Source of the DNA: Veillonella sp.
Lineage (GTDB): Bacteria > Bacillota > Negativicutes > Veillonellales > Veillonellaceae
DNA length: 24,227 nucleotides
Assembly (NCBI RefSeq): GCF_019414865.1
Contig: NZ_DXLG01000009.1
Coordinates: forward strand, 1-24,227
Direction of reading: 5' to 3'
Every line of letters begins with the position of its first letter. Position 1 is the stretch's first letter. Made by a program: the position numbers and the translations under genes. A model generated the notes under the pieces. The model was not told the origin of the DNA. It made no database searches and saw only the letters and a list, made by a program, of their open reading frames with translations. Below, piece by piece: positions 1 through 7,268 of the stretch.

Positions 1-190
1 TTCCCTTATATATATTAATTCGATATATAAATAAAAAATCCTCTATTTGTAAAGTAATTTAATCAATTATCGAATCAATAGGTTTAATAACCGATACGAA
101 TCATAGGAATCATCATCTATTAAAGATCAATACATAAGGATTCCTATACTCCGTATCTTTAAATTATATGCAAATGAAATTTGATAATAA
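1..190. other. AT-rich non-coding stretch at the window edge
   Basis: No frame here looks like a gene on either strand. The stretch is very AT-rich. It contains a 9-bp inverted repeat (ATAGGAATC at 103-111, GATTCCTAT at 139-147) with a 27-nt spacer. It also has an imperfect direct repeat, CGAATCAATAGG at 71-82 against CGAATCATAGG at 97-107, and a small palindrome GGTT-TAAT-AACC at 81-92. These could be operator or promoter elements of a gene beyond the left edge, or chance in AT-rich DNA. I cannot assign a function. Confidence 0.4.
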
Positions 191-218
191 TAGGCTGCAA
201 TGAAATCATTGCAGCCTA
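191..218 (-). terminator. Hairpin after rny, probable transcription terminator
   Basis: A perfect 13-bp inverted repeat (TAGGCTGCAATGA / TCATTGCAGCCTA) with a 2-nt centre begins about 20 nt after the rny stop codon. On the minus strand it is followed by a T-rich but interrupted run (TTATTATC). This fits an intrinsic terminator for rny, although the U-tract is weak. The palindrome could also work on the other strand. Confidence 0.65.
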
Positions 219-238
219 TACTTATCGCTTATAGCATA

Positions 239-1804
239 TTATTTTGCGTAATCCACAACGCGAGTTTCACGAATAATTACGACCTTAATTTGGCCTGGAT
301 ATTCGAGTTCAGACTCGATGCGTTTTACGATATTCCGAACAAGTAATGTAGACTCAGCTTCATCAATCTTATCCGGTTTTACTACAACGCGAATCTCACG
401 ACCTGCTTGAATAGCAAAGCATTTTTCAACGCCTTCGAAGGATTCAGCGATTTCTTCCAATTTAGATAAACGTTTTAAGTAGTTTTCTAATGTTTCTCGA
501 CGTGCTCCTGGACGAGCCGCAGAGATAGCATCAGCAGCTGCTACTAATACAGCTTCTACAGATTGGAACTCTTCATCACCATGATGAGCGCCAATGCAGT
601 TAATTACTGCTGCGCTTTCACGATATTTACGAGCCACATCAACACCGATTTGAACATGAGAACCTTCAAGTTCACGGTCTAATGCTTTACCAATATCATG
701 GATCAAACCACCTCGTTTAGCCAAGGTTACATCACAGCCTAGTTCAGCTGCCATCAAACCTGCTAAATGAGATACTTCAATAGAATGTTTCAAAACGTTT
801 TGACCGTAACTAGTACGATATTTCAAACGACCTAAAATCTTAACAATTTCAGGATGTAAGCCATGAACATCAGCTTCAAATGTTGCTTGTTCACCAGCTT
901 CTTTAATAGTTTGGTCAACCTCTTTACGAGCCTTACCAACCATTTCTTCAATACGAGCTGGATGGATACGACCATCTACAATCAATTTTTCTAAAGCAAT
1001 ACGAGCCACTTCACGACGAATTGGGTCGAAGCCAGAAAGAATAACTGCTTCTGGTGTGTCATCGATAATCAAATCAATACCTGTTAATGTTTCGAGTGCG
1101 CGAATATTACGGCCCTCACGACCAATAATGCGGCCTTTCATTTCATCATTAGGCAATGCCACTACGGATACGGTAGTCTCCGCCACATGGTCAGCTGCGC
1201 AACGTTGGATTGCAGAGGAGATAATTTCTTTTGCTTTTTTCTCCGCATCATCCTTAGCTTGCTGCTCCATTTCCTTAACCATAATTGCCGTTTCATGACG
1301 AATTTCTTGTTCTACATTTGTTAACAAGATATTCTTAGCTTCTTCAAATGTCATGCCAGAAATACGTTCTAACTCTGCCATTTGTTTTTCATACAAAGCT
1401 TCAATTTTTTCACGGCTTTGGGCTAAGTCAGCTTCTTTGCGATGTAAAGCTTCCTCTTTGTGTTCAATATTGTCTAATTTTTTATCCAAAGATTCTTCTT
1501 TTTGAAGAATACGACGTTCCATACGTTGAAGTTCAGAACGGCGATCTTTATTTTCTCGTTCTACATCAGAACGGAGCTTATGAATTTCTTCTTTCGCTTC
1601 TAATAAAGCTTCTTTCTTTTTAGACTCAGCTGTGCGCTCACCATTTGCGATGATGCGTGCAGCCTCTTGTTCAGCTTGATTCAGTTTTCCTTCAGCAATA
1701 TTTTTTCTAAAAAAATAGCCTGCCCCTAGTCCAATCAGTACCATTACCACTGCAATTAGACAATACTCTAAAATATGTCCCACATCTTCTAAAATCTGTC
1801 TCAC
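239..1804 (-). CDS. rny: Ribonuclease Y (membrane-anchored endoribonuclease)
   Basis: RNase Y starts mRNA decay in Firmicutes by endonucleolytic cleavage and is tethered to the inner face of the membrane. The 521-residue product has the full family layout. An N-terminal membrane helix lies at about residues 13-31, followed by a long charged coiled coil (about 35-200). A KH RNA-binding domain follows, with GRIIGREGRNIR near residue 230. The HD phosphohydrolase domain has its metal-binding GLIHDIGK near residue 370. Length matches the family (about 520). The frame opens with GTG at 1802-1804, but the strong AGGAGG at 1804-1809 overlaps that codon, so the true initiator may be the in-frame ATT at 1793-1795. 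The gene has its own promoter 110-130 nt upstream and a hairpin downstream, so it is probably a single-gene unit after recA-recX, a usual neighbour in Firmicutes. Confidence 0.96.
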   Translation of the reverse strand: MRQILEDVGHILEYCLIAVVMVLIGLGAGYFFRKNIAEGKLNQAEQEAARIIANGERTAESKKKEALLEAKEEIHKLRSDVERENKDRRSELQRMERRILQKEESLDKKLDNIEHKEEALHRKEADLAQSREKIEALYEKQMAELERISGMTFEEAKNILLTNVEQEIRHETAIMVKEMEQQAKDDAEKKAKEIISSAIQRCAADHVAETTVSVVALPNDEMKGRIIGREGRNIRALETLTGIDLIIDDTPEAVILSGFDPIRREVARIALEKLIVDGRIHPARIEEMVGKARKEVDQTIKEAGEQATFEADVHGLHPEIVKILGRLKYRTSYGQNVLKHSIEVSHLAGLMAAELGCDVTLAKRGGLIHDIGKALDRELEGSHVQIGVDVARKYRESAAVINCIGAHHGDEEFQSVEAVLVAAADAISAARPGARRETLENYLKRLSKLEEIAESFEGVEKCFAIQAGREIRVVVKPDKIDEAESTLLVRNIVKRIESELEYPGQIKVVIIRETRVVDYAK

Positions 1805-1911
1805 CTCCTCTTAAATTCTCAAAATCGAGCTTTCATGCTCCTTTTTATGCCCTTCATGCATTAAATTATCATTTAGCCATATCATCATATAAATAAATAA
1901 GGCTATTATTA

Positions 1912-1940
1912 ATTTTAGACTTGAAAGCCCTTTCTGTCAA
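1912..1940 (-). promoter_or_regulatory. Sigma-A-type promoter of rny
   Basis: On the minus strand a perfect -35 TTGACA (1935-1940) is followed by a 17-nt spacer and a -10 TAAAAT (1912-1917, five of six consensus bases). Transcription would start near 1905, giving rny a leader of about 100 nt. The spacer contains the near-palindrome GAAAGGGCTTTC. This is the best-matching promoter in the window and separates rny from recX. Confidence 0.75.
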
Positions 1941-1979
1941 GATTTTACAAGCCTGGTAAGGCCTCAGAAAAAGTACTAT

Positions 1980-2423
1980 CTATTCATAAAAATCATTGCA
2001 CACAACTTGGATAGTACTCGTTGAAAACCCTCTATATTTGAGAAAATTAAAGACTTTTACACGAGGAGTGCAGTCCTCATTGAGAATGGAACCAAATTTT
2101 TTCTCCACCACACGATAAGCGGCTTTCACTTCATCATAATCAGAGATTTCCGGAGGCACAGTAAGACCTCTAAGTTTCATCTTTTGCTTAATCATGTAGG
2201 CGCCGTATTTTTGTTCTTTCATCAAATAGTCTAATACCTGTCCAGACAGGCGCTCATCATTGATATAATCATAGTCTCTAAGGCGTTCGAGGACCCTCTC
2301 AATGATTGGGTCCTCGATTTGTTTACGTCTCATTTTTTGTGTCAGTTCATAGGAACTTAGAAATCGTTGAGCTAGGAAGCGATACGCTTGATCCATAGCA
2401 GCTTGCATCGTTTCTTCACTCAT
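1980..2423 (-). CDS. recX: Regulatory protein RecX
   Basis: RecX binds RecA filaments and modulates their activity, limiting strand exchange and co-protease function. The 147-residue product is short and highly charged and is built of tandem three-helix repeats. Family signatures are visible in the first half, such as AQRFLSSYELTQKMRRK near residues 18-34 and RLRDYDYINDERL near 47-59. Its ATG lies only 2 nt after the recA stop codon and has no strong Shine-Dalgarno of its own, so translation is probably coupled to recA, which would keep RecX below RecA levels. No clear intrinsic terminator follows; a 6-bp stem at about 1949-1964 lacks a T-run. Confidence 0.9.
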   Translation of the reverse strand: MSEETMQAAMDQAYRFLAQRFLSSYELTQKMRRKQIEDPIIERVLERLRDYDYINDERLSGQVLDYLMKEQKYGAYMIKQKMKLRGLTVPPEISDYDEVKAAYRVVEKKFGSILNEDCTPRVKVFNFLKYRGFSTSTIQVVCNDFYE

Positions 2424-2425
2424 GA

Positions 2426-3466
2426 TTATACTTCTTCAGTTACTTCTTCACCGATTACATCGATTTCTTCAGTGCCAACCGCTAATGTATCGCGAATAAT
2501 ACGATCAATCTCATCTGCGATTTGTGGATTGTCGAGCAAGTATTGTTTAGCCGCCTCTTTACCTTGGCCCATACGTTCTCCATTGTAGGAATACCATGCA
2601 CCAGATTTATTGATGATTTCCATATTTGTACCGATATCGATAAGAGTACCTGCTTTAGAAATACCTTCACCATACATCAAGTCAAATTCTGCTGTTTTGA
2701 ATGGAGGTGCTACTTTGTTTTTAACTACTTTAACTTTAGTGCGAGCACCAACGTTTTCGTTGTTAGCTTTAATAAGTTCACCCTTACGAACATCAAGGCG
2801 TACAGAAGAATAGAATTTCAATGCACGACCACCTGTTGTAGTTTCAGGGTTCCCAAACATGACGCCTACTTTTTCACGCAATTGGTTGATAAAGATAACA
2901 ACAGTTTTAGACTTGCTGATGATACCAGTCAGTTTACGCAATGCTTTACTCATCAAACGAGCTTGTAAACCTACGTGAGCATCGCCCATTTCGCCTTCGA
3001 TTTCAGCTTTAGGAACTAAAGCTGCAACGGAGTCAACTACGACGATATCTACAGCGCCACTGCGAACTAAAGCTTCTGTAATTTCAAGAGCTTGCTCACC
3101 ATTATCTGGTTGAGAAATCAATAGATTATTAATATCTACACCTAAGTTACGAGCATATACAGGATCCATCGCATGTTCTGCATCAATGAAAGCTGCAATA
3201 CCACCTTGTTTTTGCGCTTCTGCTACAGCGTGAAGAGCTACTGTTGTTTTACCAGAAGATTCTGGACCGTAAATTTCAATTACACGGCCGCGAGGGAAGC
3301 CCCCTACACCAACAGCGATATCGATAGCAAGGGAACCAGAGGAGATAACCTCTACATTCATGCGATCTGCTGCTTCACCAAGGCGCATAATAGCGCCTTT
3401 ACCAAAGTCTTTTTCAATTTGTTTTAACGCGTTATCCAACGCTGCTTGTCTGCCATCTACAGCCAT
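2426..3466 (-). CDS. recA: Recombinase RecA
   Basis: RecA forms ATP-dependent filaments on single-stranded DNA, catalyses strand exchange and stimulates LexA self-cleavage in the SOS response. The 346-residue product is full length. The Walker A motif GPESSGKT is at residues 67-74, VVDSVAAL forms the Walker B strand near 145, and the conserved FINQLREKVG and GNPETTTGGRALKFYSS segments follow. The C-terminal tail is acidic, as expected. The ATG at 3464-3466 lies 4 nt after the cinA stop, and its Shine-Dalgarno (AAGGGG, spacing about 10) overlaps the end of cinA. The gene is thus part of the cinA-recA-recX unit. I saw no LexA box directly in front of it, since the upstream DNA is cinA coding sequence. 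Confidence 0.98.
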   Translation of the reverse strand: MAVDGRQAALDNALKQIEKDFGKGAIMRLGEAADRMNVEVISSGSLAIDIAVGVGGFPRGRVIEIYGPESSGKTTVALHAVAEAQKQGGIAAFIDAEHAMDPVYARNLGVDINNLLISQPDNGEQALEITEALVRSGAVDIVVVDSVAALVPKAEIEGEMGDAHVGLQARLMSKALRKLTGIISKSKTVVIFINQLREKVGVMFGNPETTTGGRALKFYSSVRLDVRKGELIKANNENVGARTKVKVVKNKVAPPFKTAEFDLMYGEGISKAGTLIDIGTNMEIINKSGAWYSYNGERMGQGKEAAKQYLLDNPQIADEIDRIIRDTLAVGTEEIDVIGEEVTEEV

Positions 3467-3470
3467 TATT

Positions 3471-4718
3471 TTATTTCCCCTTTTCTGTTATATAAGTATA
3501 CACATAATATAGTGCTAGCTCTGCTGCACTTTGTCGAATATCTTCGCGATTACCAATTAAATTAGCCTTGTGAGCTACTGTCCCATGGGGTCCAGTTACA
3601 CCGAACCACACAAGACCAACCGGCTTCTCAGGGCTACCACCGCCGGGACCAGCTATGCCAGTCGTAGAAACGGCATATGTTGTTTGACCCACAGTTCGTG
3701 CCCCCTCTGCCATAGCCTTAGCGACTTGCTCACTTACGGCACCATACGTATCGAGCATGTTTTGAGGTACACCTAGTACACGATGTTTGATGTCGTTGCT
3801 ATACGAAATAACGCCACCCATGTAGTATTCACTACTACCGCTGACATTAGTCAATAACTTACCAACTAATCCAGAAGTACAGGATTCAGCAGTACTAATC
3901 GTGCTATGCTCTTCAAGTAACACATGACCAAGTGTTTCCTCCATAGAAACAGTCAAGTCACGTCCTACACGAGCTCCTAATCGTTCTCGAATGATAGCAT
4001 CCCAAGGATTGAGAACCTCATGGGCAGCCTCTAAGGTGTCAGCCTTAGCAGTAATACGAACCTCTATGTACCCCTTTTTAATGAGCAAAGCTATGGTTGG
4101 ATTCGATTGGTTCTTAATGAGATCCATTAAGGTATTTTCTAAATCAATTTCGCGAATATCGTATACCCCATAGCGATAGGAGGTAACAACACCTTGTGAA
4201 CCAAATCGATTCATTAAATAAGGCACCACACTATCATGGAACATACCCTTCATCTCACCAGGAGGTCCTGGCAAAAGAATATATGTAGTATCGCCATCTT
4301 CCACTACAACACCAGGCGCCACGCCTACCGGATTATGTAATACGTTTGCGCCTTCAGGCAACTCCGCTTCTCGACGACTTGCATCCGGCACGGTACGTTT
4401 TACACGGTCAAAGAATTTTTTAACCTCATCCATAGCCTCTTGATTAAATACAATAGGTCGTCCAATAGAATCGGCTAATACATTTCGTGTAATATCCCCT
4501 TGCGTTGGTCCTAATCCGCCAGTACTAATAACGATGTCCGCTCTAGTGCTAGCTAATTGAAAGACCTCTGCCATGCGCTTAGGATTATCCCCCACTACAG
4601 ATTGATGAGCAATAGTATAGCCTAATTTATTTAATTCTTGTGCTAGCCAAGATACATTTGTATTCACTGTATCGCCTAGCAATAATTCTGAACCTGTAGA
4701 AATAAGTTCTACAATCAT
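3471..4718 (-). CDS. cinA: CinA family protein (MoaB-like domain plus NMN deamidase domain)
   Basis: CinA proteins pair an N-terminal molybdopterin-binding-fold domain, which has pyrophosphatase activity in some members, with a C-terminal nicotinamide mononucleotide deamidase used in NAD recycling. In naturally competent bacteria the gene is often co-induced with recA. The 415-residue product starts with the typical MIVELISTGSELLLGD and carries STGGLGPTQGD near residues 65-75. The C-terminal domain opens with the catalytic-serine segment TAESCTSG near 279 and ends with TTGIAGPGGGSPEKPVGLVW. Length is normal for two-domain members. The ATG has a good GGAGG 7 nt upstream, and recA follows after 4 nt. 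Confidence 0.94.
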   Translation of the reverse strand: MIVELISTGSELLLGDTVNTNVSWLAQELNKLGYTIAHQSVVGDNPKRMAEVFQLASTRADIVISTGGLGPTQGDITRNVLADSIGRPIVFNQEAMDEVKKFFDRVKRTVPDASRREAELPEGANVLHNPVGVAPGVVVEDGDTTYILLPGPPGEMKGMFHDSVVPYLMNRFGSQGVVTSYRYGVYDIREIDLENTLMDLIKNQSNPTIALLIKKGYIEVRITAKADTLEAAHEVLNPWDAIIRERLGARVGRDLTVSMEETLGHVLLEEHSTISTAESCTSGLVGKLLTNVSGSSEYYMGGVISYSNDIKHRVLGVPQNMLDTYGAVSEQVAKAMAEGARTVGQTTYAVSTTGIAGPGGGSPEKPVGLVWFGVTGPHGTVAHKANLIGNREDIRQSAAELALYYVYTYITEKGK

Positions 4719-4755
4719 CAGATCACCTCCACAATCGAAAGAATCGAGCTGTGTT

Positions 4756-6102
4756 TTATTCTACAACCGTAGCTACTACATCATACGCAAAACCTTGTTC
4801 TACTTGTACTTTGAGGATGTCACCAGGTTTAATATCTTCGCCGCAGTCTTCGATGTACATGTTGCCGTCTACATCAGGAGCTTGAGATTTCAAGCGTCCT
4901 TTAGCTAGTAATGTACCATTCTCGCCGTCCTCGATTTCTTCCACCATTGCATAGTCAACAGTACCTTCTAAATCGCGATTATTCTCTTCAGAAATAGCTG
5001 CTTGAATGGACATGAGAATATGATAACGTTCTTCTTTCACCTCTTCTGGCACTTGATCTTCACGGGCACCAGCTGGTGTACCTTCCTCTTGAGAGTAAGT
5101 AAATACGCCCATATTATCGAATTTTATTTCTTTTACAAAGTCACAAAGTTCTTCAAATTGTTCATCTGTTTCACCAGGGAACCCAACGATGATAGATGTG
5201 CGCAATGTAATATGTGTCGGTGCATTTCTAATCTTCTTAAGCAAACGTTCAATATCATTGCGATCATCACGACGATTCATTTGTTTTAAAATATCGTTAT
5301 TCACATGTTGTAGTGGAATATCTACATATTTACAAAGTTTTGGCTCATTAACGATAATATCTAACAATTCATCGGAGAAGAAAGTTGGATATAAGTATAA
5401 CATGCGAATCCATTCGATACCTTCTACGGCAGTTAATTCCTTAAGCAATGTAGTCAACAATGGTTTACCATCATTTAGATCAATACCGTAACTAGTCGTA
5501 TCTTGAGCGATAAGAACGACCTCTTTAACACCGGATGCAGCCAATCGTTCTACTTCAGCCTTAATAGACTCAATAGTACGACTGCGGAACGCACCACGCA
5601 CCTTTGGAATAATACAGAAGGTACAACCATTATTACAGCCTTCAGCAATTTTTACATATGCACTGTACCGAGGCGTTGTTTGAATACGCGGCATACGCTC
5701 ATCATAAATATTTGTAATATTTTCCATGATACAACTGCGATTACCATGTTCAATAGCATCAACGGCTACCATAATCTGGTCCCATGCACCTGTACCGATT
5801 AAAGCATCAATTTCAGGAATTTCTTGGAATAATTTATCTTGATATTGTTGGCTTAAGCAACCTGCTACAATAAGACCTTTACATTTACCATCCTCTTTAT
5901 ATTGAGCCACCTCAAGAATAGTATTAATAGACTCAGCTTTTGCTTTCTCAATAAAGGTACAGGTATTTACAACGATAAGATCTGCTTCGCTTAGGTCCTC
6001 TGTAATCGTATAGCCATTATCTTTCAATAAGCCTAACATTACCTCTGTATCTACTAAGTTTTTAGCACAACCTAGGCTAACATACCCTAATTTCTTACCC
6101 AT
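4756..6102 (-). CDS. rimO: Ribosomal protein S12 methylthiotransferase RimO (radical SAM)
   Basis: RimO adds a methylthio group to a conserved aspartate of ribosomal protein S12, using two iron-sulfur clusters and S-adenosylmethionine. Counting from the start chosen here, the N-terminal MTTase domain has cluster cysteines at about 12, 48 and 82 (SLGCAKNLVDTE, NTCTF, AGCLSQQ). The radical SAM motif EGCNNGCTFC has cysteines at about 156, 160 and 163. The last 65 residues form a TRAM domain. An open frame continues 11 codons upstream to 6135. I chose the ATG at 6100-6102 because AAAGGA lies 6 nt before it and homologues begin M-x-K-x-x-x-VSLGC. The S12-specific GCAKNLVDTE form separates it from MiaB. 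Length, 448 residues, fits RimO. It lies between the binding-protein gene and cinA, with a 37-nt gap to cinA. Confidence 0.94.
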   Translation of the reverse strand: MGKKLGYVSLGCAKNLVDTEVMLGLLKDNGYTITEDLSEADLIVVNTCTFIEKAKAESINTILEVAQYKEDGKCKGLIVAGCLSQQYQDKLFQEIPEIDALIGTGAWDQIMVAVDAIEHGNRSCIMENITNIYDERMPRIQTTPRYSAYVKIAEGCNNGCTFCIIPKVRGAFRSRTIESIKAEVERLAASGVKEVVLIAQDTTSYGIDLNDGKPLLTTLLKELTAVEGIEWIRMLYLYPTFFSDELLDIIVNEPKLCKYVDIPLQHVNNDILKQMNRRDDRNDIERLLKKIRNAPTHITLRTSIIVGFPGETDEQFEELCDFVKEIKFDNMGVFTYSQEEGTPAGAREDQVPEEVKEERYHILMSIQAAISEENNRDLEGTVDYAMVEEIEDGENGTLLAKGRLKSQAPDVDGNMYIEDCGEDIKPGDILKVQVEQGFAYDVVATVVE

Positions 6103-6168
6103 TCTATATCCTTTCATAACTAGTTTATTTCTCAATTTACTTCCTGTAATAGGATCTATATAACTGAG

Positions 6169-7206
6169 TTACTCCTTGCGGAAGCGCACTTGGCTAACCC
6201 AGTGATTTAACAATAACTTTTTACCATCTATAGTGTAACCACCATTAACAGGCCATAAAATTAACTCGTGTCCCAATGAGTCTTTTGGCTCATCCATTTC
6301 TGGATTCGTAAATATATAGGTGAAATTATTTTCAACCATATATTTTGCAGTCTTTGTAGATAACAACCAATTAATAAATTCAACGCTATCTGCTTTATGT
6401 TTTGAATTTTTTAATACAGCAGCGCCAGTTACATAATATGATGTTCCATCTGTTGGGTATATAACCTTAATTGGATATCCATGACGAGTATATTGGGCTG
6501 CATCAGACAAATTACCAATGCCGATATTAGACTCTCCTAACGCAGTTAAGCGAACTGGAGTAGACAAGAACTTAGCATGTTGTATTATATGTGGCTTTAA
6601 GCTATATAAATAGTTCAGTGCCTCAGGCTCGCCTCTATATTCCACCATGTTATATAACAAATTAGCTGCATTTTGGGATGCTACAAAATCGGTCATTACA
6701 ATAGACCAATCACCTTGTTTTCCCAATGTATCCCAAGTAGTAATATATTTACCTATCCCATTGTAGAAGGTGTCATTTTGAACAAATACAATCGGATCAT
6801 ACCAAAGACCTACCCAATACCCATTTATATCTTTTAGATTATCACGTACTTCGTCAATTCTCTCATTAACGATAGGTGCATATTTCCCTACATTTGCCCC
6901 TACAACGAGATTATCTTCAGAGGTAAGTACCAGATCACCAGATGTATCAGCTACATTTGAAGCCGACCGTTGGGCCATTTGCTCTTCTGTAAGAGGCATA
7001 ACTGTAACTTTTACATTTTTCTCCTCTTCATAACGATCGGCAAGCAATGTAGTTATATTGTTCGGCAAGTCTGTATAAACAGTAATCTCACCACGAACAG
7101 GTTCTTTTGCATGTTCTAACTGTTCTTGATGGTAAAAGTTTACGCCATAGGTTAACATTCCTATAACAAATAGGGCTAAAACGCCCGGAGCAATCCACCG
7201 TTTCAT
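6169..7206 (-). CDS. Orphan extracellular solute-binding protein, membrane anchored
   Basis: The 345-residue product looks like a periplasmic binding protein of the type 2 fold, in the broad group containing iron(III) and polyamine ABC-transporter receptors. After a basic start (MKRW) comes one hydrophobic helix at about residues 5-22. I see no lipobox cysteine and no convincing signal peptidase I site, so it is probably an uncleaved anchor. The mature part starts with GEITVYTDLPNNITTLLADR, the usual first strand and helix of such receptors. Later YDPIVFVQND and the strand-helix stretch SVEFINWLLSTKTAKYM also fit the fold. No permease or ATPase gene lies nearby, so the ligand and partner are unknown. 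The ATG has AGGAGG 5 nt upstream. An iron or polyamine ligand would be a guess; a sensory or scavenging role is equally possible. Confidence 0.8.
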   Translation of the reverse strand: MKRWIAPGVLALFVIGMLTYGVNFYHQEQLEHAKEPVRGEITVYTDLPNNITTLLADRYEEEKNVKVTVMPLTEEQMAQRSASNVADTSGDLVLTSEDNLVVGANVGKYAPIVNERIDEVRDNLKDINGYWVGLWYDPIVFVQNDTFYNGIGKYITTWDTLGKQGDWSIVMTDFVASQNAANLLYNMVEYRGEPEALNYLYSLKPHIIQHAKFLSTPVRLTALGESNIGIGNLSDAAQYTRHGYPIKVIYPTDGTSYYVTGAAVLKNSKHKADSVEFINWLLSTKTAKYMVENNFTYIFTNPEMDEPKDSLGHELILWPVNGGYTIDGKKLLLNHWVSQVRFRKE

Positions 7207-7242
7207 ATATGCCTCCTATAAGACATAAAGTATTCCCAAACC

Positions 7243-7262
7243 AGAATAGACAAAGCTATTCT
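7243..7262. repeat. 7-bp inverted repeat between ygiQ-like and binding-protein genes
   Basis: AGAATAG (7243-7249) and CTATTCT (7256-7262) form a perfect inverted repeat around a 6-nt centre. It sits in the 62-nt gap between the ygiQ-like stop codon and the binding-protein start. No T-run follows on the minus strand, so it is not a typical terminator. It could be an operator, an mRNA hairpin that tunes expression of the binding protein, or chance. Confidence 0.4.
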
Positions 7263-7268
7263 CCATTA

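Noticed and set aside
1805..1862. Small upstream open frame (MHEGHKKEHESSILRI) in the rny leader
   Set aside because: It has an ATG and a stop 4 nt or so before the rny ribosome-binding site, but no ribosome-binding site of its own; too weak to call.
1949..1964. Possible recX terminator hairpin (AGGCCT-TACC-AGGCTT)
   Set aside because: The stem is only 6 bp with a G-U pair and no T-run follows.
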